Of a stretch of 64,000 bases of DNA, positions 39,312-47,421 are shown one piece after another (position 1 is the stretch's first letter; each line of letters starts with the position of its first letter). Origin of the DNA: a virus. The notes under the pieces were generated by a model. That model worked only from the letters and a program-made list of their open reading frames with translations. It searched no databases and had not been told where the DNA came from. The translations under genes and the position numbers were made by a program. The stretch is from IMG/VR virus record IMGVR_UViG_3300005841_000936, positions 17,560 to 81,559 of that record. One strand, 5' to 3'.

Positions 39312-40041
39312 CGCCCCACTCCGCGTCCTGGTCGCGTGTGAATTCTCCGGCAGCGTGCGGAACGCCTTCGCCCGTGCCGGGCACGATGCTTGGTCCTGTG
39401 ATCTGATCCCATCCGAGGACGATAGCCCGCAGCACATCGTCGGCGACGTCCGTGACGTGCTCAAGGGCAATTGGGACATGCTGATCGTTGCCCACCCTCC
39501 CTGCACCCGCCTCTGCAACAGCGGTGTACGTTGGCTGGATGAGCCGCCGACCAAGCTCAATCCCGAGCATCACACTCCGTACGAATGTGCAGTCTACCTA
39601 GACATGAGCCGGGACGAACGCCTCGCCTTCATGTGGCGCAAGCTCGATGAGGGTGCCGCGCTGTTTAGCGACCTGTGGAACGTGTCTCACATCCCGTACG
39701 TCGCGATCGAGAACCCGGTGATGCACAAGCATGCCAAGGGCAAGATCCGCGGCTACCAGGAATTCACCCAGAGCGTGCAACCGTGGCAGTTCGGCGACTG
39801 GGAAACCAAGCGCACCTGCCTCTGGCTCAAACGCCTTCAACCACTGAAACCGGCCTATGAAACGATCGAGCATGCTCGCATCGGTCTAGGCCTGCCAGAG
39901 GGCGCCAAGCCCTCCAATCGTGTTCACTCCGCCTCACCCGGCCCCAACCGCGGCAAGGAGCGCTCGCGCTTCTTCGACGGCATCGCTGACGCGATGGCTG
40001 TGCAGTGGGGCAGCGCAATCAAGGAAGCAATTTATGGGTAA
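39301..40041 (+). CDS. Cytosine-C5-methyltransferase-like protein
   Basis: This 246-residue protein starts MRNDAPLRVLVACEFSGSVR, a motif-I-like SAM-binding opening. VAHPPCTRLCNSG has the PPC motif with the catalytic Cys, and VAIENPVMHKHA corresponds to the EN motif. A full target-recognition domain is lacking; only about 80 residues follow (WETKRTCLWLKRLQPLKPAY, ending in a helix). Phages often carry such short forms, perhaps for DNA modification against restriction. Activity is uncertain because of the missing domain. Confidence 0.6.
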   Translation: MRNDAPLRVLVACEFSGSVRNAFARAGHDAWSCDLIPSEDDSPQHIVGDVRDVLKGNWDMLIVAHPPCTRLCNSGVRWLDEPPTKLNPEHHTPYECAVYLDMSRDERLAFMWRKLDEGAALFSDLWNVSHIPYVAIENPVMHKHAKGKIRGYQEFTQSVQPWQFGDWETKRTCLWLKRLQPLKPAYETIEHARIGLGLPEGAKPSNRVHSASPGPNRGKERSRFFDGIADAMAVQWGSAIKEAIYG

Positions 40042-40306
40042 GCTCATCGCACCCAACGGCGCCGAGATCATTGGCACGCTCGAGCGCCTGGTTGGTCGCG
40101 CCGATCTCGACGGGGCCCTTCGACTGCCTGACGGAACGTTTGAAATCGCCTACGCTGGTCACACCAAAGTCTTCTGGGACGATCAGGTCACGGTCACCCG
40201 CGAAGGCCAGCGCGTCTTCCTCGACGAGGACGGCAACGAGTATCTCGAGCGTGAACTCACCTTGGTTGACGACATTCCCGACGACGATGATGAGGCCGAG
40301 GCGTAA
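40034..40306 (+). CDS. Small acidic hypothetical protein
   Basis: This is a 90-residue protein. MGKLIAPNGAEIIGTLERLV is followed by a beta-rich segment (GTFEIAYAGHTKVFWDDQVT) and an acidic end (DDIPDDDDEAEA). It follows the methyltransferase-like gene by a short overlap. The role is unknown. Confidence 0.5.
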   Translation: MGKLIAPNGAEIIGTLERLVGRADLDGALRLPDGTFEIAYAGHTKVFWDDQVTVTREGQRVFLDEDGNEYLERELTLVDDIPDDDDEAEA

Positions 40307-40308
40307 CC

Positions 40309-40500
40309 ATGCATGTTGCCATGGCTCAGAGCCCTAAATTTCGATCGGTCAGAAGCCGCTATCTTTTTGCGATGCAGCATTATGGATATCTCGGGTGCAT
40401 TCTCGACCCGGATTTCGACAACGACAATGAAGAGCCGATCACGGCCGAGCCGCTCGATTGGTGCCAGTCTCATACTGAGCCTGCCCCGCATACTGACTGA
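40309..40500 (+). CDS. Small hypothetical protein
   Basis: This 63-residue protein reads MHVAMAQSPKFRSVRSRYLF, then LDPDFDNDNEEPITAEPLDW. Its TGA stop is part of operator copy 7. No motif was seen. Confidence 0.4.
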   Translation: MHVAMAQSPKFRSVRSRYLFAMQHYGYLGCILDPDFDNDNEEPITAEPLDWCQSHTEPAPHTD

Positions 40501-40505
40501 GTAAC
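40493..40505. promoter_or_regulatory. Operator-like palindrome copy 7 (one mismatch)
   Basis: CTGACTGAGTAAC differs only in the first base and overlaps the stop of the gene before it. It is followed by GGGC-CAAC-GCCC and CCTAAA-CTGA-TTTAGG (40532-40547), then by the rIIA start at 40555. Confidence 0.6.
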
Positions 40506-40554
40506 TCGGGCCAACGCCCAAGCAACTTCCCCTAAACTGATTTAGGTCAATCAC

Positions 40555-42705
40555 ATGCAACTCGCGCAAGAAACGCGGGCAGTAGCCCGTGCTGGCGTCC
40601 TCGAGACTGCCAGAGCCACCATCAAAGCCACGCCGAAGATATTCAACTTCTTCGCTGACTCCACTTACGCCAACAAGCCCGTCGCGATCTGCCGCGAGCT
40701 CGTTGCCAACGCCCAGGACGGGCACACCGCCGCTGGCAAGAGCCACATTCCTGTCGAGGTCTGGCTTCCGACCGTGCTGGATCCAACTTTCCGGGTCCGT
40801 GATCAGGGCATCGGCATGAGCCACGAGTTCATGATGACCCGGTTCATGGCTTATACCGACGGCTCGACCAAGGACAGCGACAATAGCCAGATTGGTGGCT
40901 TCGGTATCGGCTCAAAGAGCCCGTTCGCCTACGTCGATCAGTTCACGATCGTCTCCACGCATGATGGAGTGCGCTCGGTCTACTCGGTGTTCAAGGATGA
41001 AGACGGCATCCCTTCGATCGCTCTGCTCGATCAGGCCAGCACCGATCTTCATAACGGTGTCGAGGTCAGTTTTCCGGTCCAGGAGGACGACTTCCTGACG
41101 TTCGAGAACGCAGCCTTCGAAAGCCTCAAATATTTCGACCCACTGCCGATTATTAAAAATTCGATCGCGGGAGCATTCAAGCTTCCCGATTATGTGAGCC
41201 GCGGCAAAGGCTGGGCGATGCGCCTGCAGTCTGGTCCACTGGCAGTGATCATGGGCGGCATTCGTTATCCCGTTGCCACCGCCAACCTCACGCACAAGTT
41301 CGACTATGATAGCCCGGCGCGCAAGCTCCTGGAATATGGTCTCGATCTGATCCTTCCGATCGGGACCTGCTCAGTCGCGTTGAGCCGTGAAGCTCTGTCT
41401 TATGACGACAAGACAATCGTCGCGCTGAAGGATGCGTGCGACCTCGTGATCGAGGAAGTGGCGGCATCGTTCAGCACGATGTTCGATCACTTCGACACGC
41501 TCTGGGAAGCGCGCAGTGCGCTCTCAGCCGAGACAGCTGACCAATATTCAGCGCGTGGAAAGTTCCTGCTCGAGCATGCTCAGTATCGGGGCCAGCCGTT
41601 TGACGTAAAGGTCATGCCAGCGCATTTGGGCACAACCCAAGGGTGGGACGGGAAACCCGTCAAGATCTTCGGCTTCCAGACCTGGACCATTGACAGCCTG
41701 GCGCAGCGTCTCGGTCGGCGCAGCAGCAATCGCCCGCCCTGCCCTGCTGCAAAATGGGATGACGTGGCAGCGACGCGAGGATTTGATCCCTCGAACGTTG
41801 AAGCCCTCATCATTGACGATCTGCCGCAAGAGGCCAAGTATCGCTCCATCCGTCGGATCAAGGATTTTGTTGACGAATCAGACAACGGAAAGAGCATCAT
41901 CGTTGTTCGACCGAACGAGGCCCGGAACCTAACCGTCGAGCAGATCGTCACCGCATTCGAGAACCCGCCGGCGGACATTGTGGTCCTGACCTCGACGCTT
42001 CCGGAGCCGGAGAAAGCTGTTCGAACACCAACGAACAAGCTTCGGCCTCGAGTTCGGATGTTCACCTACGAAGGGCGATCGAACGGCCAGTATAATAGTT
42101 ATACCGAAGTCGGCAATATCACTCCCGGCAAATACGGCCGGCGTGGGGTAGACGAGATTCCGTACATCAACCAACCGCTCGAAGGTATCTTCGTTGCGAT
42201 GGAGAAGTTTGATCTCCCGTATGGCCTATATGATAAGATGCGGGTTGGCCTCGTGGCATGGAGCGAGCTCTATTTCGTCAACCGCAACGATGCCAAAAAA
42301 CTGGATAAATCCAGGTGGCGTAACTTCTTCGACGTGTTCGAAGACCGCCGTAAAGCAGCTGTCGCAGAATATCCTGAGTTGCCGCAGCGTCTGGCTGTTT
42401 CTAACAGCTCTCAGTTCCAGGATCTGTTTAATTATTTTCGGAGCCATGCTCATCAATTGAGCCTGACACCGGCACAGCAGAAGTCCCCGTTTGGCCGCAT
42501 CCTCAACCTTTACCTCACCTATGTCGAACCACTCACTCATGAACAGCTCAAGCTGGCCAAATTTGTCGAGGCCAAATTGCCGGGCCGTGTGAAGCCCGAT
42601 GAGCTCTTGAATGCTTTCAAAACCAAGCAGTGGAAGGCCGCGCGCCTTCTCGAACTCACCACCAATGGATCAGATATTCCACTGATCCTGGAGAATCTGT
42701 CATGA
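40555..42705 (+). CDS. rIIA: RIIA-like GHKL ATPase
   Basis: This is a 716-residue protein. The GHKL signature is clear: N-box RELVANAQDGHTAAG near residue 47, G1 VRDQGIGM near 83 and G2 GGFGIGSKSPFAY near 112, as in T4 RIIA, MutL and HSP90. In T4, RIIA and RIIB protect infected cells from exclusion and lysis by a resident prophage. The next gene is an RIIB-like protein with four-base overlap, giving the standard pair. This is the first gene after operator copy 7. Confidence 0.85.
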   Translation: MQLAQETRAVARAGVLETARATIKATPKIFNFFADSTYANKPVAICRELVANAQDGHTAAGKSHIPVEVWLPTVLDPTFRVRDQGIGMSHEFMMTRFMAYTDGSTKDSDNSQIGGFGIGSKSPFAYVDQFTIVSTHDGVRSVYSVFKDEDGIPSIALLDQASTDLHNGVEVSFPVQEDDFLTFENAAFESLKYFDPLPIIKNSIAGAFKLPDYVSRGKGWAMRLQSGPLAVIMGGIRYPVATANLTHKFDYDSPARKLLEYGLDLILPIGTCSVALSREALSYDDKTIVALKDACDLVIEEVAASFSTMFDHFDTLWEARSALSAETADQYSARGKFLLEHAQYRGQPFDVKVMPAHLGTTQGWDGKPVKIFGFQTWTIDSLAQRLGRRSSNRPPCPAAKWDDVAATRGFDPSNVEALIIDDLPQEAKYRSIRRIKDFVDESDNGKSIIVVRPNEARNLTVEQIVTAFENPPADIVVLTSTLPEPEKAVRTPTNKLRPRVRMFTYEGRSNGQYNSYTEVGNITPGKYGRRGVDEIPYINQPLEGIFVAMEKFDLPYGLYDKMRVGLVAWSELYFVNRNDAKKLDKSRWRNFFDVFEDRRKAAVAEYPELPQRLAVSNSSQFQDLFNYFRSHAHQLSLTPAQQKSPFGRILNLYLTYVEPLTHEQLKLAKFVEAKLPGRVKPDELLNAFKTKQWKAARLLELTTNGSDIPLILENLS

Positions 42706-43844
42706 TTGCACACATACTCACGGACACCAGCCTCACCATCATCGGTGCGGACAGCATCCCCAAGAACATTCCCAGCTCCCATCCAAACTGGGATAAAATT
42801 CTCACCGCGTTGAATGACAACGAGGGCTACGACGTTCTCACGCCGCTGTTCGACCTGCCGGGCGCCGTCATCGCCTACATGGGAAGCGCAGTCAGTGTCG
42901 TTGATGACGTGCTGTTTTTCAAGGATCGGCCGCTCGACAATCTGCTGAGCCGGCGCATCCTGCAGTTCATGAACGCCGGCCAGGATGGTCTCGTTCAACC
43001 GCTGATTGAGTTCCTCACCAAGGTCATGGAGAACCCCAGCTATCGCGCTGTCCAGGGCCTGTTCGAATGGGTCGAGAAGTCGGGCCTGCCAATCGCACCG
43101 GATGGCGACATCATGGCGTATAAGATCGTCAACGCCAACTTCCACGACTACCACACCGGAACTTTCGATCACACGCCGGGCATGATCGTCGAGGAAGATC
43201 GCAACCAATGTGATGAGGACCCAGACCGGACCTGCAGCAAAGGCCTCCACTTTTGCTCGGCTGCATACCTGCCGCATTACTATAACAATGCCGATCGTCG
43301 TGTCGTCGCCGTGAAGATTTCGCCTGCGGACGTCGTCGCCTTCCCGCGCGATTACGATACGGCCAAAGGTCGGACCTGCCGGCTCGAGGTTGTCGCCGAG
43401 ATCGACCGCGAGAAGACCGCGGAGTTCTTTGGTGATGGGTTGGTCTACACGCCAGTCGTTGAAGAAAATGAGTCCGAAGGTCTCGGCGAGATCAAGGTCG
43501 GGGATCGGTTTCGAACCCGCGAGGGTCACATTGTCGAGGTTAATGAAATCGACCATGATGATGTGCCGTATCCGGTTTATACCGACTGCGGGGCCTATAC
43601 GACACACGGCCGATTTTACACCGGTCATGAAGACGGTCGCGACCTAGTCGAACGTATCGACAGCCCCACCTTTACCGTCGGCCAGGTCTTCAAGACCCGC
43701 GGTGGCAACGAAGTAACCGTAGAAGCGGTCTTCCCCGAGGACAGTGACGGTTACGTTGTCCGGATGACGGACGACACCCGTCGTACCGCCAAAGGGGGAT
43801 TCTTTCCCGGTGGTCCGGAAGATGGCGACGATCTGATCCTGTGA
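42702..43844 (+). CDS. rIIB: RIIB-like protein
   Basis: This is a 380-residue protein. The N-terminal half matches the RIIB-like pattern: YDVLTPLFDLPGAVIAYMGS, LLSRRILQFMNAGQDGLVQP, GDIMAYKIVNANFHDYHTGT and KGLHFCSAAYLPHYYNNADR. The C-terminal part has two related small beta modules (IKVGDRFRTREGHIVEVNEI and FTVGQVFKTRGGNEVTVEAV), apparently a tandem duplication. It is coupled to rIIA. In T4 the two work together at the membrane; here the partner relation is inferred. Confidence 0.8.
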   Translation: MIAHILTDTSLTIIGADSIPKNIPSSHPNWDKILTALNDNEGYDVLTPLFDLPGAVIAYMGSAVSVVDDVLFFKDRPLDNLLSRRILQFMNAGQDGLVQPLIEFLTKVMENPSYRAVQGLFEWVEKSGLPIAPDGDIMAYKIVNANFHDYHTGTFDHTPGMIVEEDRNQCDEDPDRTCSKGLHFCSAAYLPHYYNNADRRVVAVKISPADVVAFPRDYDTAKGRTCRLEVVAEIDREKTAEFFGDGLVYTPVVEENESEGLGEIKVGDRFRTREGHIVEVNEIDHDDVPYPVYTDCGAYTTHGRFYTGHEDGRDLVERIDSPTFTVGQVFKTRGGNEVTVEAVFPEDSDGYVVRMTDDTRRTAKGGFFPGGPEDGDDLIL

Positions 43845-44083
43845 AGCAAATTCTCCATGTGGCTCAGTGTGCCATCGCTTCCAATAGGAAGCACGGCACC
43901 AACGAGCCACCGATCATCGTGCGAGACTATCGTGGGTCCGAAAGGGCCCATGAGGTCGAGCTCGTCGTGCGTGGGGAGGTAGTCGGCAAGTTCGTCTACC
44001 GTCCCGACGACCCCTTGCCCTGCGGTGCTCGACTTTGGCTTGAGAGCCAATCCGACACGCTTGAAATGCGGGCTGTGAATTAG
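43841..44083 (+). CDS. Small hypothetical protein (GTG start)
   Basis: This 80-residue protein reads MKQILHVAQCAIASNRKHGT, then VIVRDYRGSERAHEVELVVR (approximate region). It is beta-rich. Its last codons GTG AAT TAG are the first bases of the repeated element at 44075. Confidence 0.45.
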   Translation: MKQILHVAQCAIASNRKHGTNEPPIIVRDYRGSERAHEVELVVRGEVVGKFVYRPDDPLPCGARLWLESQSDTLEMRAVN

Positions 44084-44113
44084 CCAAATCCCAGAAATTT
44101 TTCCCGGAAATTT
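44075..44113 (+). repeat. Dispersed element GTGAATTAGCCAAA...TCCCGGA, copy 2
   Basis: GTGAATTAGCCAAA, then GAAATTTTTCCCGGA and ATTT match copy 1 at 28098 in order and spacing to within one or two bases. It ends three bases before the ligase ATG, so here it includes the translation start region. Confidence 0.5.
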
Positions 44114-44116
44114 AGA

Positions 44117-45190
44117 ATGAAACATCGCGAAATTTATAAGCGTGACAGCAAGGGCAGGACCCGCGTGTGGTCCGTTGACCAGGACGGTGACGCTTACCGG
44201 ACCCGTGCTGGCATCCTTGGCGGCAACTTGGTCATAAGCGGGTGGACAACCTGCATTGGCAAGCAAGGCCGCACTGACGAGGAACAGGCCACGTTCGAAG
44301 TCGAGGCCGCTTACAAGCACAAGCTCACTCGTGAATATCATGAGGGTTTGGAAGATATCCAATCCGGCGCCCACTTCTTCAAGCCGATGCTGGCCCAGAA
44401 GTTCGAGGGCTTCCCGGGGCGATGCTACGCACAGCCGAAGCTCGATGGCATCAGGTGCATCGCCACCGCGGCGGGCCTGTTCTCCCGCGAGGGCAAGCCG
44501 ATCACCGCGGTGCCGCATATTCACGCGGCGCTCGACCCGATCTTCACGGAGCATCCAGGGATCGTGCTCGACGGCGAGCTATACAATCACGAGTTCCGTG
44601 AGGACTTTGGTGAGATCAGTTCGATTGTGCGGAAGAAGGATCCTACCATCGAGCAGCTCGAGCGCGCTGAGGCCGTGATGCAGTACCATGTCTATGATCT
44701 TCCCTCGATAGGCGACAACCCATTCTGTACTCGCACGGAAGAACTATCGCGACTGCTTGCCGAGCTCGACTGCGCCTGGATCATCCCGGTGCAGACGGTT
44801 CATGTTGGCAGCGCCGAGCTGCTCGATGAACTCTACGGCCAGTGGATCGAGGCCGGCTGGGAAGGACAGATGGTTCGCCTCGACGCACCCTACGAGCAGA
44901 AGCGCAGCAAGACCTTGCTGAAGCGAAAGGAATTCTTAGATGCAGAGTTCGAATGTGTCGCGATCGAAGAGGGCAACGGCAATTGGGCGGGCGTCGCGAA
45001 GCGCGTCAGCTGCCGTCTTCCTGATGGTCGCATTTTCGGAGCAGGGATCAAAGGCGATCGCCGCCGCGCCGCGGAGCTCCTGAACGAGAAGCACAACGTC
45101 GTCACCGTGAAGTATTTTCAGCTTTCACCTGACGGTGTGCCCCGGTTCCCGGTGGTGACTAAGTTTCACGGTGCGGAGCGGACGCTGTGA
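44117..45190 (+). CDS. ATP-dependent DNA ligase with N-terminal WGR-like segment
   Basis: This is a 357-residue protein. The nucleotidyl-transfer domain has motif I QPKLDGIR with the lysine at about residue 108, motif III LFSREGKP, motif IIIa IVLDGELYN, motif IV EGQMVRLD and motif V TLLKRKEF. Residues 1-80 (MKHREIYKRDSKGRTRVWSV, ILGGNLVISGWTTCIGKQGR) resemble a WGR/DNA-binding module. The C-terminal OB fold follows. It would seal nicks in phage DNA. The neighbouring genes are unrelated small proteins. Confidence 0.88.
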   Translation: MKHREIYKRDSKGRTRVWSVDQDGDAYRTRAGILGGNLVISGWTTCIGKQGRTDEEQATFEVEAAYKHKLTREYHEGLEDIQSGAHFFKPMLAQKFEGFPGRCYAQPKLDGIRCIATAAGLFSREGKPITAVPHIHAALDPIFTEHPGIVLDGELYNHEFREDFGEISSIVRKKDPTIEQLERAEAVMQYHVYDLPSIGDNPFCTRTEELSRLLAELDCAWIIPVQTVHVGSAELLDELYGQWIEAGWEGQMVRLDAPYEQKRSKTLLKRKEFLDAEFECVAIEEGNGNWAGVAKRVSCRLPDGRIFGAGIKGDRRRAAELLNEKHNVVTVKYFQLSPDGVPRFPVVTKFHGAERTL

Positions 45191-45441
45191 TTATCTGGTG
45201 CCTCTTCAGCATCGCCAACGACTATGACCAGCCGCGTAATAATCTCGTGACGTGGTGGCAGAAGAAGCCCTCGCTCGAGGCGTTGGCGAAGACCCTCTGC
45301 CATAAGCTTGGCACTGATGACGCGACCACCGTTGCGGTTGTCCATGTTTGGTCTGGCAAGGAAGCCCGCATCGGGGACACCGATTACCGCCTCGAAGATG
45401 TGGCGGAATGTCGGAACCTCGATGAAGAAAGAACTCCGTGA
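45187..45441 (+). CDS. Small hypothetical protein (GTG start)
   Basis: This 84-residue protein reads MIIWCLFSIANDYDQPRNNL, then EALAKTLCHKLGTDDATTVA. It is coupled to the ligase stop (GTGA). It resembles small phage alpha/beta proteins; the role is unknown. Confidence 0.5.
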   Translation: MIIWCLFSIANDYDQPRNNLVTWWQKKPSLEALAKTLCHKLGTDDATTVAVVHVWSGKEARIGDTDYRLEDVAECRNLDEERTP

Positions 45442-45703
45442 TCAACTTCTCCATGCTGCGGGCGGCGCAACGCCAGTTGGTTTGGCATTCATCTTCGGTC
45501 CGGTCACATTCATCCAGGCAGTCATCATCTCACTGGCCCCGGGCATTGCTCGGGAGGTGACCGAGTGGATGCTCGCTCCTCCAGGTCACGGTCACCCGTG
45601 GAGCCGTGGTAGTCTGATCGACTACACCGGCTGGGTCGGCGGCGGCGTTGCCATGTTCACCGCTGTGGTGGCGGTGTCTGCGCTGGTCCTTCATTTCTCT
45701 TGA
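45422..45703 (+). CDS. Small membrane protein
   Basis: This is a 93-residue protein. Two hydrophobic spans are visible: FIFGPVTFIQAVIISLAP and WVGGGVAMFTAVVAVSALVL. They are separated by a polar loop (EWMLAPPGHGHPWSRGS). The ATG at 45422 overlaps the preceding gene. No lysis gene is nearby; it may be a phage-encoded membrane modifier. Confidence 0.5.
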   Translation: MKKELRDQLLHAAGGATPVGLAFIFGPVTFIQAVIISLAPGIAREVTEWMLAPPGHGHPWSRGSLIDYTGWVGGGVAMFTAVVAVSALVLHFS

Positions 45704-45718
45704 GATCATTACAACAGG

Positions 45719-45973
45719 ATGTTCGACAAAACCCCAGCGCCAGCCGCATTCGCCCCCTCCGAGTATAAAATCGCGGAGGCCCATAAGGATGATGACGGCA
45801 ACGTCACGCATATCGTCCTTCAACTCGACGATGGTCGAATGGTCGGCGCCGCCGTAGCCAAAGACCTTCAGATCAAGGCGAAGGACATTCTCAAATCGTC
45901 CGTCGCCGTGGTGAAGGACGATGGCGAAAAGGATGGCGTGCCAGTCAACCCGATCGTGACCAGCGTCCTGTGA
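45719..45973 (+). CDS. Small hypothetical protein
   Basis: This 84-residue protein is beta/helix mixed (EAHKDDDGNVTHIVLQLDDG, AVAKDLQIKAKDILKSSVAV). It has a short spacer to the membrane protein gene and overlaps the next gene by a GTGA. No motif was seen. Confidence 0.45.
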   Translation: MFDKTPAPAAFAPSEYKIAEAHKDDDGNVTHIVLQLDDGRMVGAAVAKDLQIKAKDILKSSVAVVKDDGEKDGVPVNPIVTSVL

Positions 45974-46215
45974 TAAAAATCTTTCTGGCCCTCTCGCTGC
46001 TCGCCACTCCGGCAGCAGCGGAGGCGCCAGCCTTTAATGCCAGCGACGCCATCTCAGTTTGCCGCAACATGCTCGCTGGAAATAACGATGCACTAGCACT
46101 CGTCGATCCTGTGAACCTTCCTGTCATCGGTAACGTCTGCACCGGCTATTTCGCCGGCATCCAGGATTACATCGCGCTCCGCGAATACGCCGAGCAGAAG
46201 CGAAACTCCATCTAG
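45970..46215 (+). CDS. Exported protein with Rap1a/Tai-like core
   Basis: This is an 81-residue protein. MIKIFLALSLLATPAAAEAP is a clean signal peptide with an AAA-EA-type cleavage site. The mature part has a CRNMLAGNND and CTGYFAGIQDYIALR pattern, with two Cys and GYFxGxxD reminiscent of Rap1a/Tai periplasmic immunity proteins. Family members neutralise peptidoglycan amidase effectors. The similarity is short, so the call is tentative. Confidence 0.45.
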   Translation: MIKIFLALSLLATPAAAEAPAFNASDAISVCRNMLAGNNDALALVDPVNLPVIGNVCTGYFAGIQDYIALREYAEQKRNSI

Positions 46216-46225
46216 GAATTCCCTA

Positions 46226-47020
46226 ATGTCTGTACTGACACAGCTCCGCGCTCGCGCGGGGATCCGATCCCTATTGTCTGACGTAAATTCCAACCCGAAG
46301 GTCGCGAAGAACGACAAGCTTGGCGTTTCGACCGCGGTAATGCATCTGGCACCAGGCAACATGTCTGGCCATGAGGTTTGCCCGAAGCGCAGTGCCGGTT
46401 GCAGCGCGGCGTGCCTGCACTTTGCTGGCTCCCCGCTGTATCAAAGTGGGAAAACAACAGCGCGAATCGCACGCACTCAACTATTGTTCCGTGACCGGAA
46501 CCTATTCATGAATATCCTGGTGCTTGAAATCGCAGCCCATCGGAGAGCTGCCGAGCGTAAGGGGATGGATGCGGCTGTGCGTCTGAACGGTACCAGTGAC
46601 ATCGTCTGGGAGCGCAAGAAATTTATTTTGTATCCTGAAGTCGCTGATTTCCTTGGGAAAACCATCGATAGGAATGCCCAAACGATAAATAGGGTATTTC
46701 CTAGCGTGCAGTTTTATGACTATACCAAGATCCCCAATCGGAGTCCCGGAGATAATTATGACTTAACGTTCTCACTGTCGGAACAAAACATGAACGACAC
46801 CATGTCCGAGTTCCGAAGTGGACGCAACATTGCTGCCGTCTTTTTCAACCAGGTTCCAGCCACGTTTCTGGGCCTGACGGTTATCGATGGCGATGAGCAT
46901 GACTACCGACCCGCGGACCCCCGCGGTGTTGTGGTCGGGCTCAAAGCGAAAGGTGTGCCGGCGAAGAATGATCGGAGTGGTTTCGTTACGTCCAGTGTCG
47001 AGCTGGCAGTCGCTGCATGA
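46226..47020 (+). CDS. GP88-like phage protein
   Basis: This is a 264-residue protein. A GVSTAVMHLAPGNMSGHEVC start leads to a cysteine cluster (CPKRSAGCSAACLHF, Cys at about 52, 59, 63). Later segments (HRRAAERKGMDAAVRLNGTS, PSVQFYDYTKIPNR, NIAAVFFNQVP, VVGLKAKGVPA) match the order seen in the GP88 family of actinophages and others. The Cys cluster and TIM-barrel-like pattern suggest a metal-dependent enzyme, but no activity has been assigned to the family to my knowledge. Confidence 0.6.
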   Translation: MSVLTQLRARAGIRSLLSDVNSNPKVAKNDKLGVSTAVMHLAPGNMSGHEVCPKRSAGCSAACLHFAGSPLYQSGKTTARIARTQLLFRDRNLFMNILVLEIAAHRRAAERKGMDAAVRLNGTSDIVWERKKFILYPEVADFLGKTIDRNAQTINRVFPSVQFYDYTKIPNRSPGDNYDLTFSLSEQNMNDTMSEFRSGRNIAAVFFNQVPATFLGLTVIDGDEHDYRPADPRGVVVGLKAKGVPAKNDRSGFVTSSVELAVAA

Positions 47021-47334
47021 AGGATCATCTTCGTGCCAGCCTTGATGTCTGGCCGAAGATTGTGCGGGTGGTTGGTACGCCTGATGCGATCGGACTTGCC
47101 CTGCTCGAGGCCTATCTCGGTGATGATCCCTGGATGACAGTGGTCGAGGTGTCCGCGCGAACGACTGTTGGTCAGGACACTGTGCGGCGGAGATTACAGG
47201 ACTTGGTGACGATCAGTCGTGTTCGAACTCGCGCAGAAGGGAGGCTGAAATTTTATTGTCTCGAAGATCGAATTGCTCAGAGACTTGTTGATATTTTACA
47301 AGAGCTTGGCAGCAAATTGCAAAATGCAATTTAA
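47017..47334 (+). CDS. Winged-helix DNA-binding protein, candidate operator regulator
   Basis: This is a 105-residue protein. LALLEAYLGDDPWMTVVEVS, RTTVGQDTVRRRLQDLVTIS and RVRTRAEGRLKFYCLE form helix-turn-helix plus wing, as in MarR/ArsR-type regulators. The final helix (RIAQRLVDILQELGSKLQNA) could dimerise. It lies about 90 bases before the 35-base palindrome at 47422 that holds operator copy 8. This makes it one of four candidates for binding the GTNACYNRGTNAC sites, perhaps with autoregulation. Specificity is inference. Confidence 0.6.
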   Translation: MKDHLRASLDVWPKIVRVVGTPDAIGLALLEAYLGDDPWMTVVEVSARTTVGQDTVRRRLQDLVTISRVRTRAEGRLKFYCLEDRIAQRLVDILQELGSKLQNAI

Positions 47335-47398
47335 CATAGGTTGCGTTTTAGGACGGGGCCCGTAGACGGTTAACGGGGGTGCCTAGGGCGTTGATAAA

Positions 47399-47415
47399 TC
47401 ATCCATTTTGGATGA
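47399..47415 (+). repeat. TCATCCA-TTT-TGGATGA inverted repeat
   Basis: This is a 7-bp perfect inverted repeat seven bases upstream of the 35-base palindrome. TTGATA lies just before it and might serve as a -35 box. It has no T tail and is not a terminator. Confidence 0.4.
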
Positions 47416-47421
47416 AATTCG

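Noticed and set aside
42537-43628. Minus-strand frame of 363 codons opposite rIIB
   Set aside because: No domain, low-complexity Val/Asp/Arg composition, and the plus strand has the RIIB motifs.
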